In this document: positions 15,090-23,644 of the stretch, one piece after another
How positions within the stretch are numbered: the first letter of the stretch is position 1
Layout: the number at the start of each line of letters is the position of its first letter
Origin: Allocatelliglobosispora scoriae
Lineage (GTDB): Bacteria > Actinomycetota > Actinomycetes > Mycobacteriales > Micromonosporaceae
NCBI RefSeq assembly: GCF_014204945.1
Contig: NZ_JACHMN010000002.1
Coordinates: forward strand, 2,689,001-2,753,000
Reading direction: 5' to 3'
DNA length: 64,000 bases
The notes under the pieces: model-generated
The model's database searches: none
The model's input: the letters and a program-made list of their open reading frames with translations, nothing else
What the model was told of the DNA's origin: nothing
Translations under genes and position numbers: made by a program

Positions 15090-17012
15090 TCACTTGCCGT
15101 ACGCCGGGTTGACGCTGCTCAAGGCACCCAGCGGGCCCGACATCAGGGTCCCGAGAGCGCCGATCTCAGCAGCACCGACCGACTCGGCCGAGGCGATGAC
15201 CGCGGTGACGTCGATCGCCGGGGCCGACTCGGCCAGCCACTGCTCGGCGACCGGGTCGAGCCGGCCGTCGGCACCGAGGACCAGCACCGTCGAGTCGAGG
15301 GTGAGCGAGATGAGGGCATCCACCGGCGAGCCGGGCTTGAGCACGACGATCCGGAAGGGCGCGCCGCCGAACGACTTCGCCAGCAGGGCGGAGGAGGCGG
15401 AGGCGTTCGCACCCGCGAGGGCGGTGACGTTGAGCTTCGGCTTGCCCGGCCAGGACGATTCGATCGCGGCCTTCGCGTCGGCGCCGACGGCGTAGACCTT
15501 CGCCTTCGCGGGCATCTTGGCCAGGATCTCCCGGGTCGCGGGCGGCATCGTCGCGCCGTCGGTGTAGAGCACCTGCTGCCCCGTGCCGAGCACGGCCGCC
15601 ACGAGTTCGGAGTCCTTCGCCGAGACGACCAGAACCTGGTCGACATACTGGATCTGGGTGGCGTTGAGCCTCGCAGCCGCGCTGGCGGGGAGGTCTGTGG
15701 CGAGGATCCGTTCGGTGTCGGCGCCGAGCTTGCGAACCGCCTGCTCCGTGGCGGCGGAGATGCGGTCGGTGCCGCCGAAGATGCGGACGATGGGCTTGCC
15801 GGCATTGGTGATCTTGCCGAAGATGCGCTTCAGCTCGGCCGCCGTCCGGGGATCGAGCGCGTCCTTGCCCGTGAAGAGCACGGGTCCGTTGTCGTTGCCC
15901 GCACCGAGGGCAGCGGCGGCGTCGGTCGAGACCGCGAGGAGCGCCCCGGTCGCCTGCCCGCCCTCGCACATGCAGAAGTTCGGCGGTGCGAAGTAGGCGT
16001 GGCGGGAGACGGCGATCGCGGTCTCGATCGCGTCGGCGCCGGCGAACCGGACGATCCGGTCCCGGGGCGGCGCCAGGAAGGTCACGACGCCGGGCTTCGC
16101 CGCGACCTGCTTCGGCGGGTTGGCCTTGGTCCCGGCCGGGACCTTGGCGTCGACGGACTCGATGCCGGTCGCCGTGGAGTAGGCGACCCGCGCGCCGTCC
16201 GGCGTCCAGACCAGGTGGGTCGGCTTCGCCGTACCGAAGCTGACCTGCACGGTCTTGCCCTTGTTGGTGGTGACCGCGATCTGGCCCGCGGTGTTCACAT
16301 AGGCCACGGCGGTGCCGTCGGGTGAGAGCGCCGGCTCCGAGCCCACGGCCCGCTTGCTGCTGTAGGGCTCCCGCTGGTTGCCGTCGACGACCCAGACCTC
16401 GGGACCTTTCGCCCCCTGGTGCTGGAAGGCGAGCTCACCCAGGCCGTAGCGGCCGACCGGGGTGGCGCTGGCGCTCGGCGCGGAGTTGACGTCATCCTCC
16501 TCGCCCGAGCCCACATAGGCCGCGAACTCGCCGTCGCTCTCGAAGGCGACCGAGGTGTAACCGCTCGACGGCACCGTCATCAGCCGGGACTTCTTGCCCT
16601 CCTGCGCGGCGAAGACGATGTTCTGGTCGTCCCAGACCGGCCGGGACCGCTTCACACCGCTCTTGGCCTTCTTGGTGAGCACCTTCAGGGCGCTGCCGTC
16701 GGGCTTCGCGGTGCTGACGTTGCCGTCACCGTCCACAAAGGCGATCCGGCTGCCGTCGGGCGACCAGGAGGCGTCGGTCACCGTCGTGGGGAACGTCACC
16801 TCGACCCCGCCGATCAGCACCGTCTTCGTTCCGTTGCTGACGAGCTCCGTGCCCGCCGCGAGGGTGACGCCCGGGACCGTCACCGGTCCGCTGGGCGAGC
16901 CGTCCGCCGTCGTGGGCGCGGTGTCGGTCGGCCCGCAAGCTGCGAGCACGGCCAAAGACGCGGTGAGTACGCCGGCAGTGGCGAACCGCTGCCGCGAAAG
17001 GATGCTGCGCAT
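15090..17012 (-). CDS. Lipoprotein with PD40 propeller repeats and CWB2 cell-wall-binding domain
   Basis: 640 residues from ATG 17012, preceded by GGGGAGA. Lipobox LAAC in the first 30 residues (TASLAVLAAC). The first half has TolB/PD40-like beta-propeller repeats such as ASWSPDGSRIAFVDGDGN, EPALSPDGTAVAYVN and LVWTPDGARVAYS. The second half has cell-wall-binding repeat 2 units, beginning RFAGADAIETAIAVSRHAYF and continuing through PIVRIFGGTDRISAATEQAV. CWB2 repeats attach proteins to anionic wall polymers, mostly in clostridia and some actinobacteria. The combination suggests an envelope-anchored sensor or scaffold; function unknown. Confidence 0.85.
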   Translation of the reverse strand: MRSILSRQRFATAGVLTASLAVLAACGPTDTAPTTADGSPSGPVTVPGVTLAAGTELVSNGTKTVLIGGVEVTFPTTVTDASWSPDGSRIAFVDGDGNVSTAKPDGSALKVLTKKAKSGVKRSRPVWDDQNIVFAAQEGKKSRLMTVPSSGYTSVAFESDGEFAAYVGSGEEDDVNSAPSASATPVGRYGLGELAFQHQGAKGPEVWVVDGNQREPYSSKRAVGSEPALSPDGTAVAYVNTAGQIAVTTNKGKTVQVSFGTAKPTHLVWTPDGARVAYSTATGIESVDAKVPAGTKANPPKQVAAKPGVVTFLAPPRDRIVRFAGADAIETAIAVSRHAYFAPPNFCMCEGGQATGALLAVSTDAAAALGAGNDNGPVLFTGKDALDPRTAAELKRIFGKITNAGKPIVRIFGGTDRISAATEQAVRKLGADTERILATDLPASAAARLNATQIQYVDQVLVVSAKDSELVAAVLGTGQQVLYTDGATMPPATREILAKMPAKAKVYAVGADAKAAIESSWPGKPKLNVTALAGANASASSALLAKSFGGAPFRIVVLKPGSPVDALISLTLDSTVLVLGADGRLDPVAEQWLAESAPAIDVTAVIASAESVGAAEIGALGTLMSGPLGALSSVNPAYGK

Positions 17013-17135
17013 GTGTTTCTCCCCTGGATGTCGCTGTCGACACGACCACGCGAAGTCCTGGAGTGTAGTTGCAGAGTGCTTGGTAACGCTTAGGTCTCGG
17101 TGACAGGGAGGGGACATCTCCGATGGCACCTGTCG

Positions 17136-17360
17136 ATGCCCGGTGACAACCACGACGCTGAATTCATGAATCTGCCGGACCTTCACGGGCTCTGTCGGCG
17201 GCGCTGGTGGCGAGCCGATCGTTGCCTCTGCGGCGTCACGTGGCCCTGCTCCTACCTGGTGCGCTGGGCGCTCGACGCGCCACCTGCCCCGACCTGTCAG
17301 CCGATGTACGGGCTGGGCATGCCCGCCAACGCGTGGTCGATGCGCAGCCGCATCGACTGA
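17136..17360 (+). CDS. Possible small Cys-rich protein
   Basis: Short frame with plausible starts at GTG 17100, ATG 17136 and ATG 17166. It encodes LCRRRWWRADRCLCG followed by VTWPC, a CxCG...WPC signature seen in many small actinobacterial proteins of unknown function. Codon third positions are G/C-rich. It overlaps the convergent Nudix gene by 64 bases and no ribosome-binding site stands out, so it remains tentative. Confidence 0.35.
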   Translation: MPGDNHDAEFMNLPDLHGLCRRRWWRADRCLCGVTWPCSYLVRWALDAPPAPTCQPMYGLGMPANAWSMRSRID

Positions 17361-17767
17361 TGGATCGCGAGCTCGTCCAGGCGCTCCGGGTCGACCCAGT
17401 CCACCTCGCTCGACTCCGGTGACGTGGTGAGCTCGCCACCCGTCGGCCGGGCCGCGAAACAGATCGAGAACTGCTGGCGTACCTCGCCGTCGTCGTAGCC
17501 GATCACGTGCCGGGGGTTGGTGTAGAGCCCGACGAGGCCGGTGATCTCGACCTCGATGCCGGTCTCCTCGCGTACCTCCCGGACGACCGTCTGCGCGATC
17601 GACTCTCCAATGTCGAGTCCACCGCCCGGCAGCGCCCAGAGGTCGTTGTCGGTGCGGTGGATCAGGAGCAGCTCCCCGCGCTCGTTCATGACGGCGGCGG
17701 CCGCTGCCGGGACGACACTGTTGGCCGGTGGCGCAGCCGGGTCGTTGTAGTAGTCGCGGCGGGCCAT
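17297..17767 (-). CDS. Nudix hydrolase
   Basis: 156 residues from the ATG at 17767, chosen because AAGGAG lies eight bases upstream; the ATG six bases earlier is too close to that site. The Nudix box is complete: GGLDIGESIAQTVVREVREETGIEV (Gx5Ex7REVxEExG), split here by the family consensus only. Flanking strands LLLIHRTDNDLWALPGG and GLYTNPRHVIGYDDGEVRQQFSICF fit MutT-like or ADP-ribose-type enzymes that hydrolyse nucleoside diphosphates linked to another moiety. Substrate not predictable. It follows the lipase gene on the same strand, with 157 bases between. Confidence 0.92.
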   Translation of the reverse strand: MARRDYYNDPAAPPANSVVPAAAAAVMNERGELLLIHRTDNDLWALPGGGLDIGESIAQTVVREVREETGIEVEITGLVGLYTNPRHVIGYDDGEVRQQFSICFAARPTGGELTTSPESSEVDWVDPERLDELAIHQSMRLRIDHALAGMPSPYIG

Positions 17768-17924
17768 GGGCATCACTCCTTTGTCTAGTGCGGCAATCAC
17801 TGCTTCAACGGCGGAAGCGACCTTGACGTTGGCACCCGTTCGGGCGTACCGGATGGCGGTCCGGGCAGATAAGAACGGCGTCAGCCCGAGAGCCGACGCC
17901 GTTTCGCCATCAATCAGCGGAGAA

Positions 17925-18893
17925 CTACCACCTGTACCACCAGTAGGCGGCATTCTGAGCAGTTCGCACGGGGTGTGCGCCGTTGTTGACGGTGTGCCAC
18001 TTCTTGTCGGTGTAGTTCCAGTAGCGCACCTTGAAGACCCCCGAAGTGATCTTGTGGATCGACTGGTGGTTCACCGGAATCGCCTTGTTCTTGTAGAAGA
18101 CCACCATGTGGCCGACGTTGCGCATCGCGATCGCCGACCAGGCCGGGACCACGTAGTCGTTGTCGGCGCCGATCAGCGTCCAGTCCGTACCGATGCTCGA
18201 CTGCGGGCTCGGGTAGTAGTCCATCTGCCGCAGGAAGGGCGAGTTGCGCCGCATCTCGAAGCACTGCTCGATGTTGTTGGAGCAGAAGCCGATCAGCGGT
18301 ACGCCGCCGTGCGGGGTGCTCAGCGTCACGACGTCCTCGACGTAGAGCGTCCTCGGGAAGTAGGGCCACCCCTGGGAGGTGCCCGTCAGCGCAGCCCGGG
18401 CCACGAGTCCGCCCATCGAGTGAGCGATGATGTCGGCCGACCGCCCGTACCTCGTGTCCCGCTTGTAGATCGCGTTGGCGAGCTCCTCACCGATCCGGGT
18501 GATGCTGGTGTTCCGGGTCCCCTTGAAGGTGACATCGCAGTTGCGGTCGTTGGCGTAGTAGCCGAACGTGATGATCGGTCCCTTCCAGCCACCCGCCCGC
18601 AGGCCGGCCTTCGCCCGCCACCAGTAGCCCTCGCAATCCCAGCCCTTGCCGTCGACGGAGTAGCCGTGCACCAGGTAGATCGGGCGGTTGACACTGTTGG
18701 CCCGCTTGGGCTTCGCCACCGCCGCGGCGACGAGCGCGTCGATGTCGGCACCACCGGCCACCTGAACCGCGCTGCTCGCCGCTGCGGCACCGGCGGGTGC
18801 CGGGCTGCCGGGTGCGGCGCCGGCGGGGGCCGCCAGGGGCACGGTCAGGGCTGCGGTGACCACGACACCGAGCAGCCACGTCTTTCGGGACAT
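17925..18893 (-). CDS. Secreted alpha/beta-hydrolase, lipase-like
   Basis: 322 residues from ATG 18893 with AAGGAG upstream. Signal peptide 1-26 (ends AAPAGAA). IYLVHGYSVDGKGW is the oxyanion-hole region. The nucleophile elbow is AHSMGG with S159. A likely acid residue lies in TLIGADNDYVVP and the catalytic His in VNHQSIHKI. Cysteines in WDCEGYWW, RNCD and FCSNNIEQCF could form disulphides. Best match is the triacylglycerol lipase/PGAP1-like class of secreted esterases. An independent gene, ending 17,925 on the minus strand after a gap from tmRNA. Confidence 0.88.
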   Translation of the reverse strand: MSRKTWLLGVVVTAALTVPLAAPAGAAPGSPAPAGAAAASSAVQVAGGADIDALVAAAVAKPKRANSVNRPIYLVHGYSVDGKGWDCEGYWWRAKAGLRAGGWKGPIITFGYYANDRNCDVTFKGTRNTSITRIGEELANAIYKRDTRYGRSADIIAHSMGGLVARAALTGTSQGWPYFPRTLYVEDVVTLSTPHGGVPLIGFCSNNIEQCFEMRRNSPFLRQMDYYPSPQSSIGTDWTLIGADNDYVVPAWSAIAMRNVGHMVVFYKNKAIPVNHQSIHKITSGVFKVRYWNYTDKKWHTVNNGAHPVRTAQNAAYWWYRW

Positions 18894-19029
18894 TGAGGTT
18901 CTCCTTCGTCCGGATCGATTTCCGGACTCCAGGAGAGCCGTCACCGCACCTGTCCGACAAGGCAGAACACCGTCCGGGACAGTCCCGACCGCCCCCGAAC
19001 AGCGACCGCACACCCGCACGAACGGCGGC

Positions 19030-19057
19030 GGGGCCGGCATCCGTGGATGCCGGCCCC
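19030..19057 (-). terminator. Intrinsic-type terminator of ssrA
   Basis: GGGGCCGGCAT and ATGCCGGCCCC form an 11-bp perfect stem around CCGTGG, starting six bases after the tmRNA CCA end on the minus strand. It has no U tract, as is common in actinobacteria. Confidence 0.75.
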
Positions 19058-19062
19058 GCATG

Positions 19063-19439
19063 TGGTGGAGGTGCCGGGAATCGAACCCGGGTCCCTCGCC
19101 GCCTTGACAGGACTTCTCCGAGCGCAGCTCACTGTGCCTCTACTCGGCCCTACCGATCACGTAAGCAAGTCGGTATGACAGGCCCAGCCGGGATTGATCT
19201 CGCCGCCGCAGCCCCCCGACAGGACCGCTTTGGCCAGCCTACTAACTGATGCCGGCGATTAGGACGTAGGCACTCCTAGGCCGACATGACTTGCCCTAGC
19301 CTCAGGCGGCGAGAGCGAAGTCAGCGCGGGTGTTAACCTTGGCGCTTATAATTTTTCGACGATGATTAACGAGACAGCGTCGACTATCCTCGGCTCGCTT
19401 CCCCTGCCGCAACGTACGCGGTCGAAACCTGTCACCCCC
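19063..19439 (-). ncRNA. ssrA: Transfer-messenger RNA (tmRNA), tag AKVNTRADFALAA
   Basis: Read on the minus strand the RNA starts GGGGGTGACAGGTTTCGACC, the tmRNA 5' signature, and ends with the T arm CGGGTTCGATTCCCG, the acceptor CACCTCC and an encoded ACCA. The acceptor GGGGGTG/CACCTCC pairs fully with one G-U. The tag frame occupies 19302-19343: resume codon GCC, encoding AKVNTRADFALAA then TGA. The C-terminal LAA is the usual degradation signal. The G-rich pseudoknot region lies between. smpB, its protein partner, is 2.2 kb upstream on the same strand. Confidence 0.96.
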
Positions 19440-19470
19440 GAAGGGACCCACGACTTCCGTGGGCTCCCCA

Positions 19471-19499
19471 AGAGTATCGCCCGCCGCAGGCAGTGTCAT
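19471..19499 (-). promoter_or_regulatory. ssrA promoter
   Basis: On the minus strand ATGACA (19499-19494), a 17-base spacer, and TACTCT (19476-19471). This leaves a leader of roughly 25 bases, containing a CCCACG/CGTGGG hairpin, before the mature 5' end at 19439, to be removed by RNase P. Confidence 0.6.
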
Positions 19500-19510
19500 C
19501 TCGGTATCCC

Positions 19511-20797
19511 CTACGACGTCGAACAGGTCTTTCCGTCGACGGTGCAGGTCTTGACGGAACCCGTACCCAGACCGAGCAGCGAGCCGCCCGAGAAGTGATA
19601 GGTGAACGCGATCTGGCCGCCCGCGGCGATCGTCTTGCTCTGTGCGTTCGGGGTGATCGTGACCGTTCCGCCGCTGATCGCGACGTTGACCAGTGCCGAC
19701 GACTTGTTGCTCACCTCGGCGCCGTCGGGGATGGTCATGACGACCCGCCAGCCCTCCCGCGCCTCGGTGCCGGGGTTCTTCACCGTCGTGGTGACCTTCG
19801 CGACATAGCCGATGCCGAGCACCCCGTGCTCGGTCACGGTCGAGTAGCCCGCGGTGAGCACGATCGGCTCGCTCGGCCCCCGGGTCGGCTCCACGCTGGG
19901 AGAGGGCACCGGCCCGCCGGAGGGACCGGTCGTCGGGACCGTCCCCGAGGAGACGCCGGGCGCGGGTGAGCCGCTGACACCGGGCGCGGCCGCCGCGCCG
20001 GAGACCCACGGCGTGGGGGTGGCGCTCGGCTCGTCGCCCGGCTGCTGCGCGACGGCGGGCACCCGGGTCACGTCGACCTCGGGGATCCCGGCGATCGGGT
20101 CACCGGCCCGCGGGCGGGTCGCCCACAGGAAACCCACGAGTGCCGCGATCATCAGCCCGGTGACCAGCACGGCGAGCACGCGCCGCCCCCGGCGCCGCTC
20201 GGGCTGCTCGGGAAGCGGCTGCCGCTGCGGCAGAGCGCTCGGCTCGGCCACCACCGCTGCGGGCGGGGCATCGGGCAGGTGCCGCCGGGTCGGCAGCTTC
20301 GCGGCGCCGACGAGCTGCTGCGGGCCGCGCTGGCGGGGCATGCCCGTGTGCAGGGCCTCCACCGAACCGCCCAGGTCGACCTCACCGGCCGCGATCCGCG
20401 CCAGCATCACCGGCAAGGCCTCGGCGAAGAGCCGCTGGTAGGTCCGGCGAAGCTCCCGCCTGCGCAGGGTGCCGTTGACGCCGAGGAAGCCGGTCTGTCG
20501 CACCGAGAGACGGCACCCCTCGGGCCGCTCCTCCAGCTCCCAGGTCATGTCGGCGTGGAGCTGGTCGCCGCGCATGCGCAGGTGGAGCCGACGCGGTGCG
20601 GCGACCTCGATCAGATCCACCTCGAAGGGCCCGGTGAAACCGGCGACGCCCACGGGGTAGGCGGTGAAGGTCGCACCCTCCCGCGGCTCCATGTCCGACT
20701 GCATGAACCACTCGTCGAGGAGGCGGCGGTCCGTCAGCGAACGCCAGACCCGCTCACGCGGATGGGCCAGGTCGACATCGAGGCTGATCTCACTCAC
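19511..20797 (-). CDS. SRPBCC domain - transmembrane helix - CBM2-like domain fusion
   Basis: 428 residues. GTG start at 20797 with TATAGT six bases upstream, so leaderless. Residues 1-145 are an AHSA1/START-like SRPBCC domain (LDVDLAHPRERVWRSLTD, DEWFMQSDMEPREGATF, ADMTWELEE). Residues 207-226 are one transmembrane helix after an RRRGRR anchor, which predicts a cytosolic N-terminus. Residues 235-310 are a Pro/Ser/Thr/Gly-rich linker. Residues 315-428 are an immunoglobulin-like beta domain resembling a bacterial cellulose-binding (CBM2) or CARDB-like module. This inside-outside pairing is unusual; function unknown. It lies 50 bases after a second membrane protein with a similar outer domain. 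Confidence 0.75.
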   Translation of the reverse strand: MSEISLDVDLAHPRERVWRSLTDRRLLDEWFMQSDMEPREGATFTAYPVGVAGFTGPFEVDLIEVAAPRRLHLRMRGDQLHADMTWELEERPEGCRLSVRQTGFLGVNGTLRRRELRRTYQRLFAEALPVMLARIAAGEVDLGGSVEALHTGMPRQRGPQQLVGAAKLPTRRHLPDAPPAAVVAEPSALPQRQPLPEQPERRRGRRVLAVLVTGLMIAALVGFLWATRPRAGDPIAGIPEVDVTRVPAVAQQPGDEPSATPTPWVSGAAAAPGVSGSPAPGVSSGTVPTTGPSGGPVPSPSVEPTRGPSEPIVLTAGYSTVTEHGVLGIGYVAKVTTTVKNPGTEAREGWRVVMTIPDGAEVSNKSSALVNVAISGGTVTITPNAQSKTIAAGGQIAFTYHFSGGSLLGLGTGSVKTCTVDGKTCSTS

Positions 20798-20847
20798 GGC
20801 CGGACTATAAGCGAGATTCTTTCCGTGTCGCGTCCTGTCTACGGCCC

Positions 20848-21576
20848 CTATGTGTTAGGACACCCGGATGGTTCTTTACTGACCGTAAGCACGTTGGGCT
20901 GCACACTTCCGCTCGTGAAGGTCGCCAGGAAACCGACCTTGATCGTTTGACCGGCGCCCAGCGAGCGGACCGAGACGGCGACGAGCTGGTTCGTGACCCG
21001 CTCGGCACAGCTGCGCGCCTCCCACAGTCCGTAGATGTCGAGGCCGGACGGGAAGGTCGCCCGCAGCACCCAGGTGTCGACGCTCTGCCCGCCGGTGTTG
21101 GTCACGGTGAACTCGCCCTGGAAGGCGCCGTTCCACGCGTTCTGCACCCGGAAGGCGACCGTGAGCGCGCCGGTGGAGCCCGCTTCGGTCGGCTTCGGCG
21201 AGGGTGACGGTGATGCCGCCGCCGAGGCCGACATCGAGCTCTGCGGCGTCGGCGACACCGAGGGCGAGCTCGAAGCCTCCGGCCGGGACGACCGGCGGCT
21301 CGCCGAGGGCGACGGTGCGGCCGGGCCCTGCGTGGTCGGGGGGACCGTCACCATGACATCGATCGGCACCGGTGCGCCGGTCGTCCAGGGATAGACCATC
21401 GGGCTGCCCCTGTCGCGGCCCACCAGAACCCAACCGCCGAAGACGAGGCCGATGGCGACGATCAGTCCGATCGCCGCGAGCGGCACGGGGTTGGCCCAGA
21501 TCCGAGACCTCTGTGGTGCCTTCGCCGGATCGGGCGCCGACGCGGCGTCCTCCAGCTCGGCGCGATGCCGGCCCAC
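20848..21576 (-). CDS. Single-pass membrane protein with external CBM2-like domain
   Basis: 242 residues from GTG 21576 with GGGAGG upstream. Residues 1-30 are cytosolic, about 31-52 are a transmembrane helix (AAIGLIVAIGLVFGGWVLVG), 75-135 are a Ser/Pro linker, and the rest is a beta domain (VAFRVQNAWNGAFQGEFTVTN, DTWVLRATFPSGLDIYGLWEA, LGAGQTIKVGFLATF). This matches the CBM2 cellulose-binding fold by its strand pattern and the N-W-x-G-F-Q-G-E-type motif. Polysaccharide binding is inferred and some surface Trp of true cellulose binders are absent. It is paired with the downstream SRPBCC fusion gene. Confidence 0.78.
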   Translation of the reverse strand: MGRHRAELEDAASAPDPAKAPQRSRIWANPVPLAAIGLIVAIGLVFGGWVLVGRDRGSPMVYPWTTGAPVPIDVMVTVPPTTQGPAAPSPSASRRSSRPEASSSPSVSPTPQSSMSASAAASPSPSPKPTEAGSTGALTVAFRVQNAWNGAFQGEFTVTNTGGQSVDTWVLRATFPSGLDIYGLWEARSCAERVTNQLVAVSVRSLGAGQTIKVGFLATFTSGSVQPNVLTVSKEPSGCPNT

Positions 21577-21681
21577 GGCGCACTACCTCCCAGGCATGAC
21601 TGTGTGTCCGTTTGACACGCGAACCATACCGGCAGGAAACAAGCCTCGACGTCAGCCGACCGACTGATACCTACCCTTGCC

Positions 21682-22161
21682 CTACTCGCGAATACCCTTG
21701 CTGCGACGGCCCAGTTCCCGGTTGATCTCGCGGTTGGCGTCCCGCGTGGCGAGGTCCTGCCGCTTGTCGTAGGCCTTCTTGCCCTTGGCGAGACCGATCT
21801 CGACCTTGGCCCAGCCGTCCTTGAAGTAGAGCGCGACCGGGATCATCGTCAGCCCGGACTCCCGGGTCTTGCTGATCAGCTTGACGATCTCGACGTGCTT
21901 GAGCAGCAGCTTGCGGGTCCGCCGGGGCTCGTGGTTGGTCCAGGTGCCCTGTGTGTACTCCGGGATGTGCATCGCGTGCAGGTAGATCTCGCCGTCGCGC
22001 TCCTGGGCGAACGCGTCGACCAGCGACGCCCGCCCCATCCGCAGCGACTTGACCTCGGTGCCGGTGAGGACGAGGCCGGCCTCGACCGTCTCAAGGATGG
22101 CGTAGTCGTGATAAGCCTTACGGTTCGACGAGACGACCTTGCGGCCCTTCTCCCGTGGCAT
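21682..22161 (-). CDS. smpB: SsrA-binding protein SmpB
   Basis: 159 residues from ATG 22161, preceded by GAAGGAGGGTGGCC. The SmpB fold is evident: [34 protein letters not shown], then [10 protein letters not shown] and the basic C-terminal tail [16 protein letters not shown] ending RRSKGIRE. SmpB binds the tRNA-like domain of tmRNA and places it in stalled ribosomes. ssrA lies downstream on the same strand after two other genes. Part of the conserved prfB-ftsE-ftsX-peptidase-smpB order. Confidence 0.97.
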   Translation of the reverse strand: MPREKGRKVVSSNRKAYHDYAILETVEAGLVLTGTEVKSLRMGRASLVDAFAQERDGEIYLHAMHIPEYTQGTWTNHEPRRTRKLLLKHVEIVKLISKTRESGLTMIPVALYFKDGWAKVEIGLAKGKKAYDKRQDLATRDANREINRELGRRSKGIRE

Positions 22162-22273
22162 GGCCACCCTCCTTCTGCTGCGGTCCGAGCCAAGGCGCAC
22201 GGCGGGGCTCGATGTGCCGGCGCGCGCCTGACCGAGCAATGCTACCCATCCGGGCCGACCAGGGCGACTGAGA

Positions 22274-23533
22274 TCAGCAGAGGCAGCCGGGCAGCCAGTT
22301 GAGCGGCTGCACCGGGTCGCCGTCGAGGCGTACCTCGAAGTGCAGGTGATCGCCGGTGGAGGCGCCCGTCGTGCCGACGCGGCCGATGAGCTGACCCCGG
22401 CGTACGCGTTGGCCGGTCTCGACGAGGATGCGCGACTGGTGGCCGTAGCACGTGCTCAGCGACTTGCCCTTGGTCGACCTGCCGTGCCGGATGCAGGTGT
22501 AGTTGCCGTAGCCGCCCATCCAGTCGGCGTAGTTGACGACACCGTCGGCCGCGGCATAGATCGGCGTACCGCCGGGTGCGGCGAGATCCGTGCCGGCGTG
22601 GAGCTGCCACACGTGGTAATAGGGGTCGTAGCGCATGCCGTAGTCGCTGGACTTCCAGGCACCCCGCACCGGCATCAGCAGGCGGGCACCGGGCTGCATC
22701 ACCGGTCCCTTGGGCGGTGCGTTGGGCTTCGGCTTCTGCTTCGCCTCCCAGGCACGCAGCGCGGCAGCCACCCGGTCGGATTCGGCCTTGAGCGTGTCGT
22801 ACCTGGCGAGGGTTGCCGCCCGCTCCTGATCCGCGACGGCCGCGGCCTCCTTGCGCTGCGCCACGAGCGCGACCACCTCGGCGGTCGCCGCGACGACCTC
22901 GGCCTCGGCCGCCTTCGCCTCGGCGACCCGGTTCTCCGCCTCGGCGAGGGCCTTCTCGGACCGGTCCCGGGCGAGCGTGGCCTCGTTGCTGGCGGCCTTC
23001 GCCGCGTGCCGGGCCACGATGGTCTTGTCGATCGCCTCGCGCTGCGTCTCGGCGATGCGCTGCATGTAGCCGAGCCGGCTCGCCACGTCGGTCGGGCCCC
23101 GCGCGCTCAGCAGCGAGTTGAGCTCGGCGAGCGCGCTGCCCTGGTAGACCGCCGAGGCGAAGTCGCCCACCCGGTCCCGAGCGGCGTCCACCTTGGCGGA
23201 TGCGGCGTCGTAGGCGCTGTCCGCCCTCGCGAGCTCCCGGCGTGCCTCATCGACGGCCCGGTCGGCGGTCGCGGCCTGGACGCGGGCCGCGGTCACCGTG
23301 CCGTGGGCGTCGGCGACCCTGATCTCGGCGGCGGGCAGGGCGGCATTCGCGGCTCGGAACTGCGCCTGCGCCTGAACGGCCCGGGCGGTGGCGCCCTCCA
23401 GCGCGGTCCCGGCCTTCGCGAGCTGCTCCTTGACCCGCTCGTAGGCGTCCCGGGGATCCTCGGGACCCGCCCACGTCGGCTGGGCCGTGACGATCAGCGA
23501 CACTGCGGCCAGAAGGGCTATTAAGCGACGCAT
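22274..23533 (-). CDS. M23 (LytM) murein hydrolase with coiled-coil domain
   Basis: 419 residues. Signal peptide 1-22 (ends QPTWA). Residues about 25-265 are Ala/Glu/Arg-rich with long coiled-coil character. Residues about 290-415 are a LytM domain with the zinc ligands HxxxD (HAGTDLA) and HxH (HLHFEV), so it should be catalytically active. Location next to ftsEX is the classic arrangement for an FtsX-activated peptidoglycan hydrolase (EnvC, RipC and PcsB are functional analogues). Expected to split septal peptidoglycan when FtsEX binds ATP; activation here is inferred. Confidence 0.92.
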   Translation of the reverse strand: MRRLIALLAAVSLIVTAQPTWAGPEDPRDAYERVKEQLAKAGTALEGATARAVQAQAQFRAANAALPAAEIRVADAHGTVTAARVQAATADRAVDEARRELARADSAYDAASAKVDAARDRVGDFASAVYQGSALAELNSLLSARGPTDVASRLGYMQRIAETQREAIDKTIVARHAAKAASNEATLARDRSEKALAEAENRVAEAKAAEAEVVAATAEVVALVAQRKEAAAVADQERAATLARYDTLKAESDRVAAALRAWEAKQKPKPNAPPKGPVMQPGARLLMPVRGAWKSSDYGMRYDPYYHVWQLHAGTDLAAPGGTPIYAAADGVVNYADWMGGYGNYTCIRHGRSTKGKSLSTCYGHQSRILVETGQRVRRGQLIGRVGTTGASTGDHLHFEVRLDGDPVQPLNWLPGCLC

Positions 23534-23589
23534 AGCAAGACACTACCGCAATGAATGCAATAGCGGACATAAGTAACCCCAGGTCACAG

Positions 23590-23632
23590 ACCGAAGGGCC
23601 GCATCCTCGACAGGAGGGTGCGGCCCTTCGGT
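23590..23632 (-). terminator. Terminator after ftsX
   Basis: ACCGAAGGGCCGCA and TGCGGCCCTTCGGT form a long stem with a loop of about 14 bases, just beyond the ftsX stop on the minus strand. It would reduce read-through from ftsEX into the M23 gene, which is 57 bases further on. Confidence 0.7.
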
Positions 23633-23644
23633 GAAGCTCTGCTG

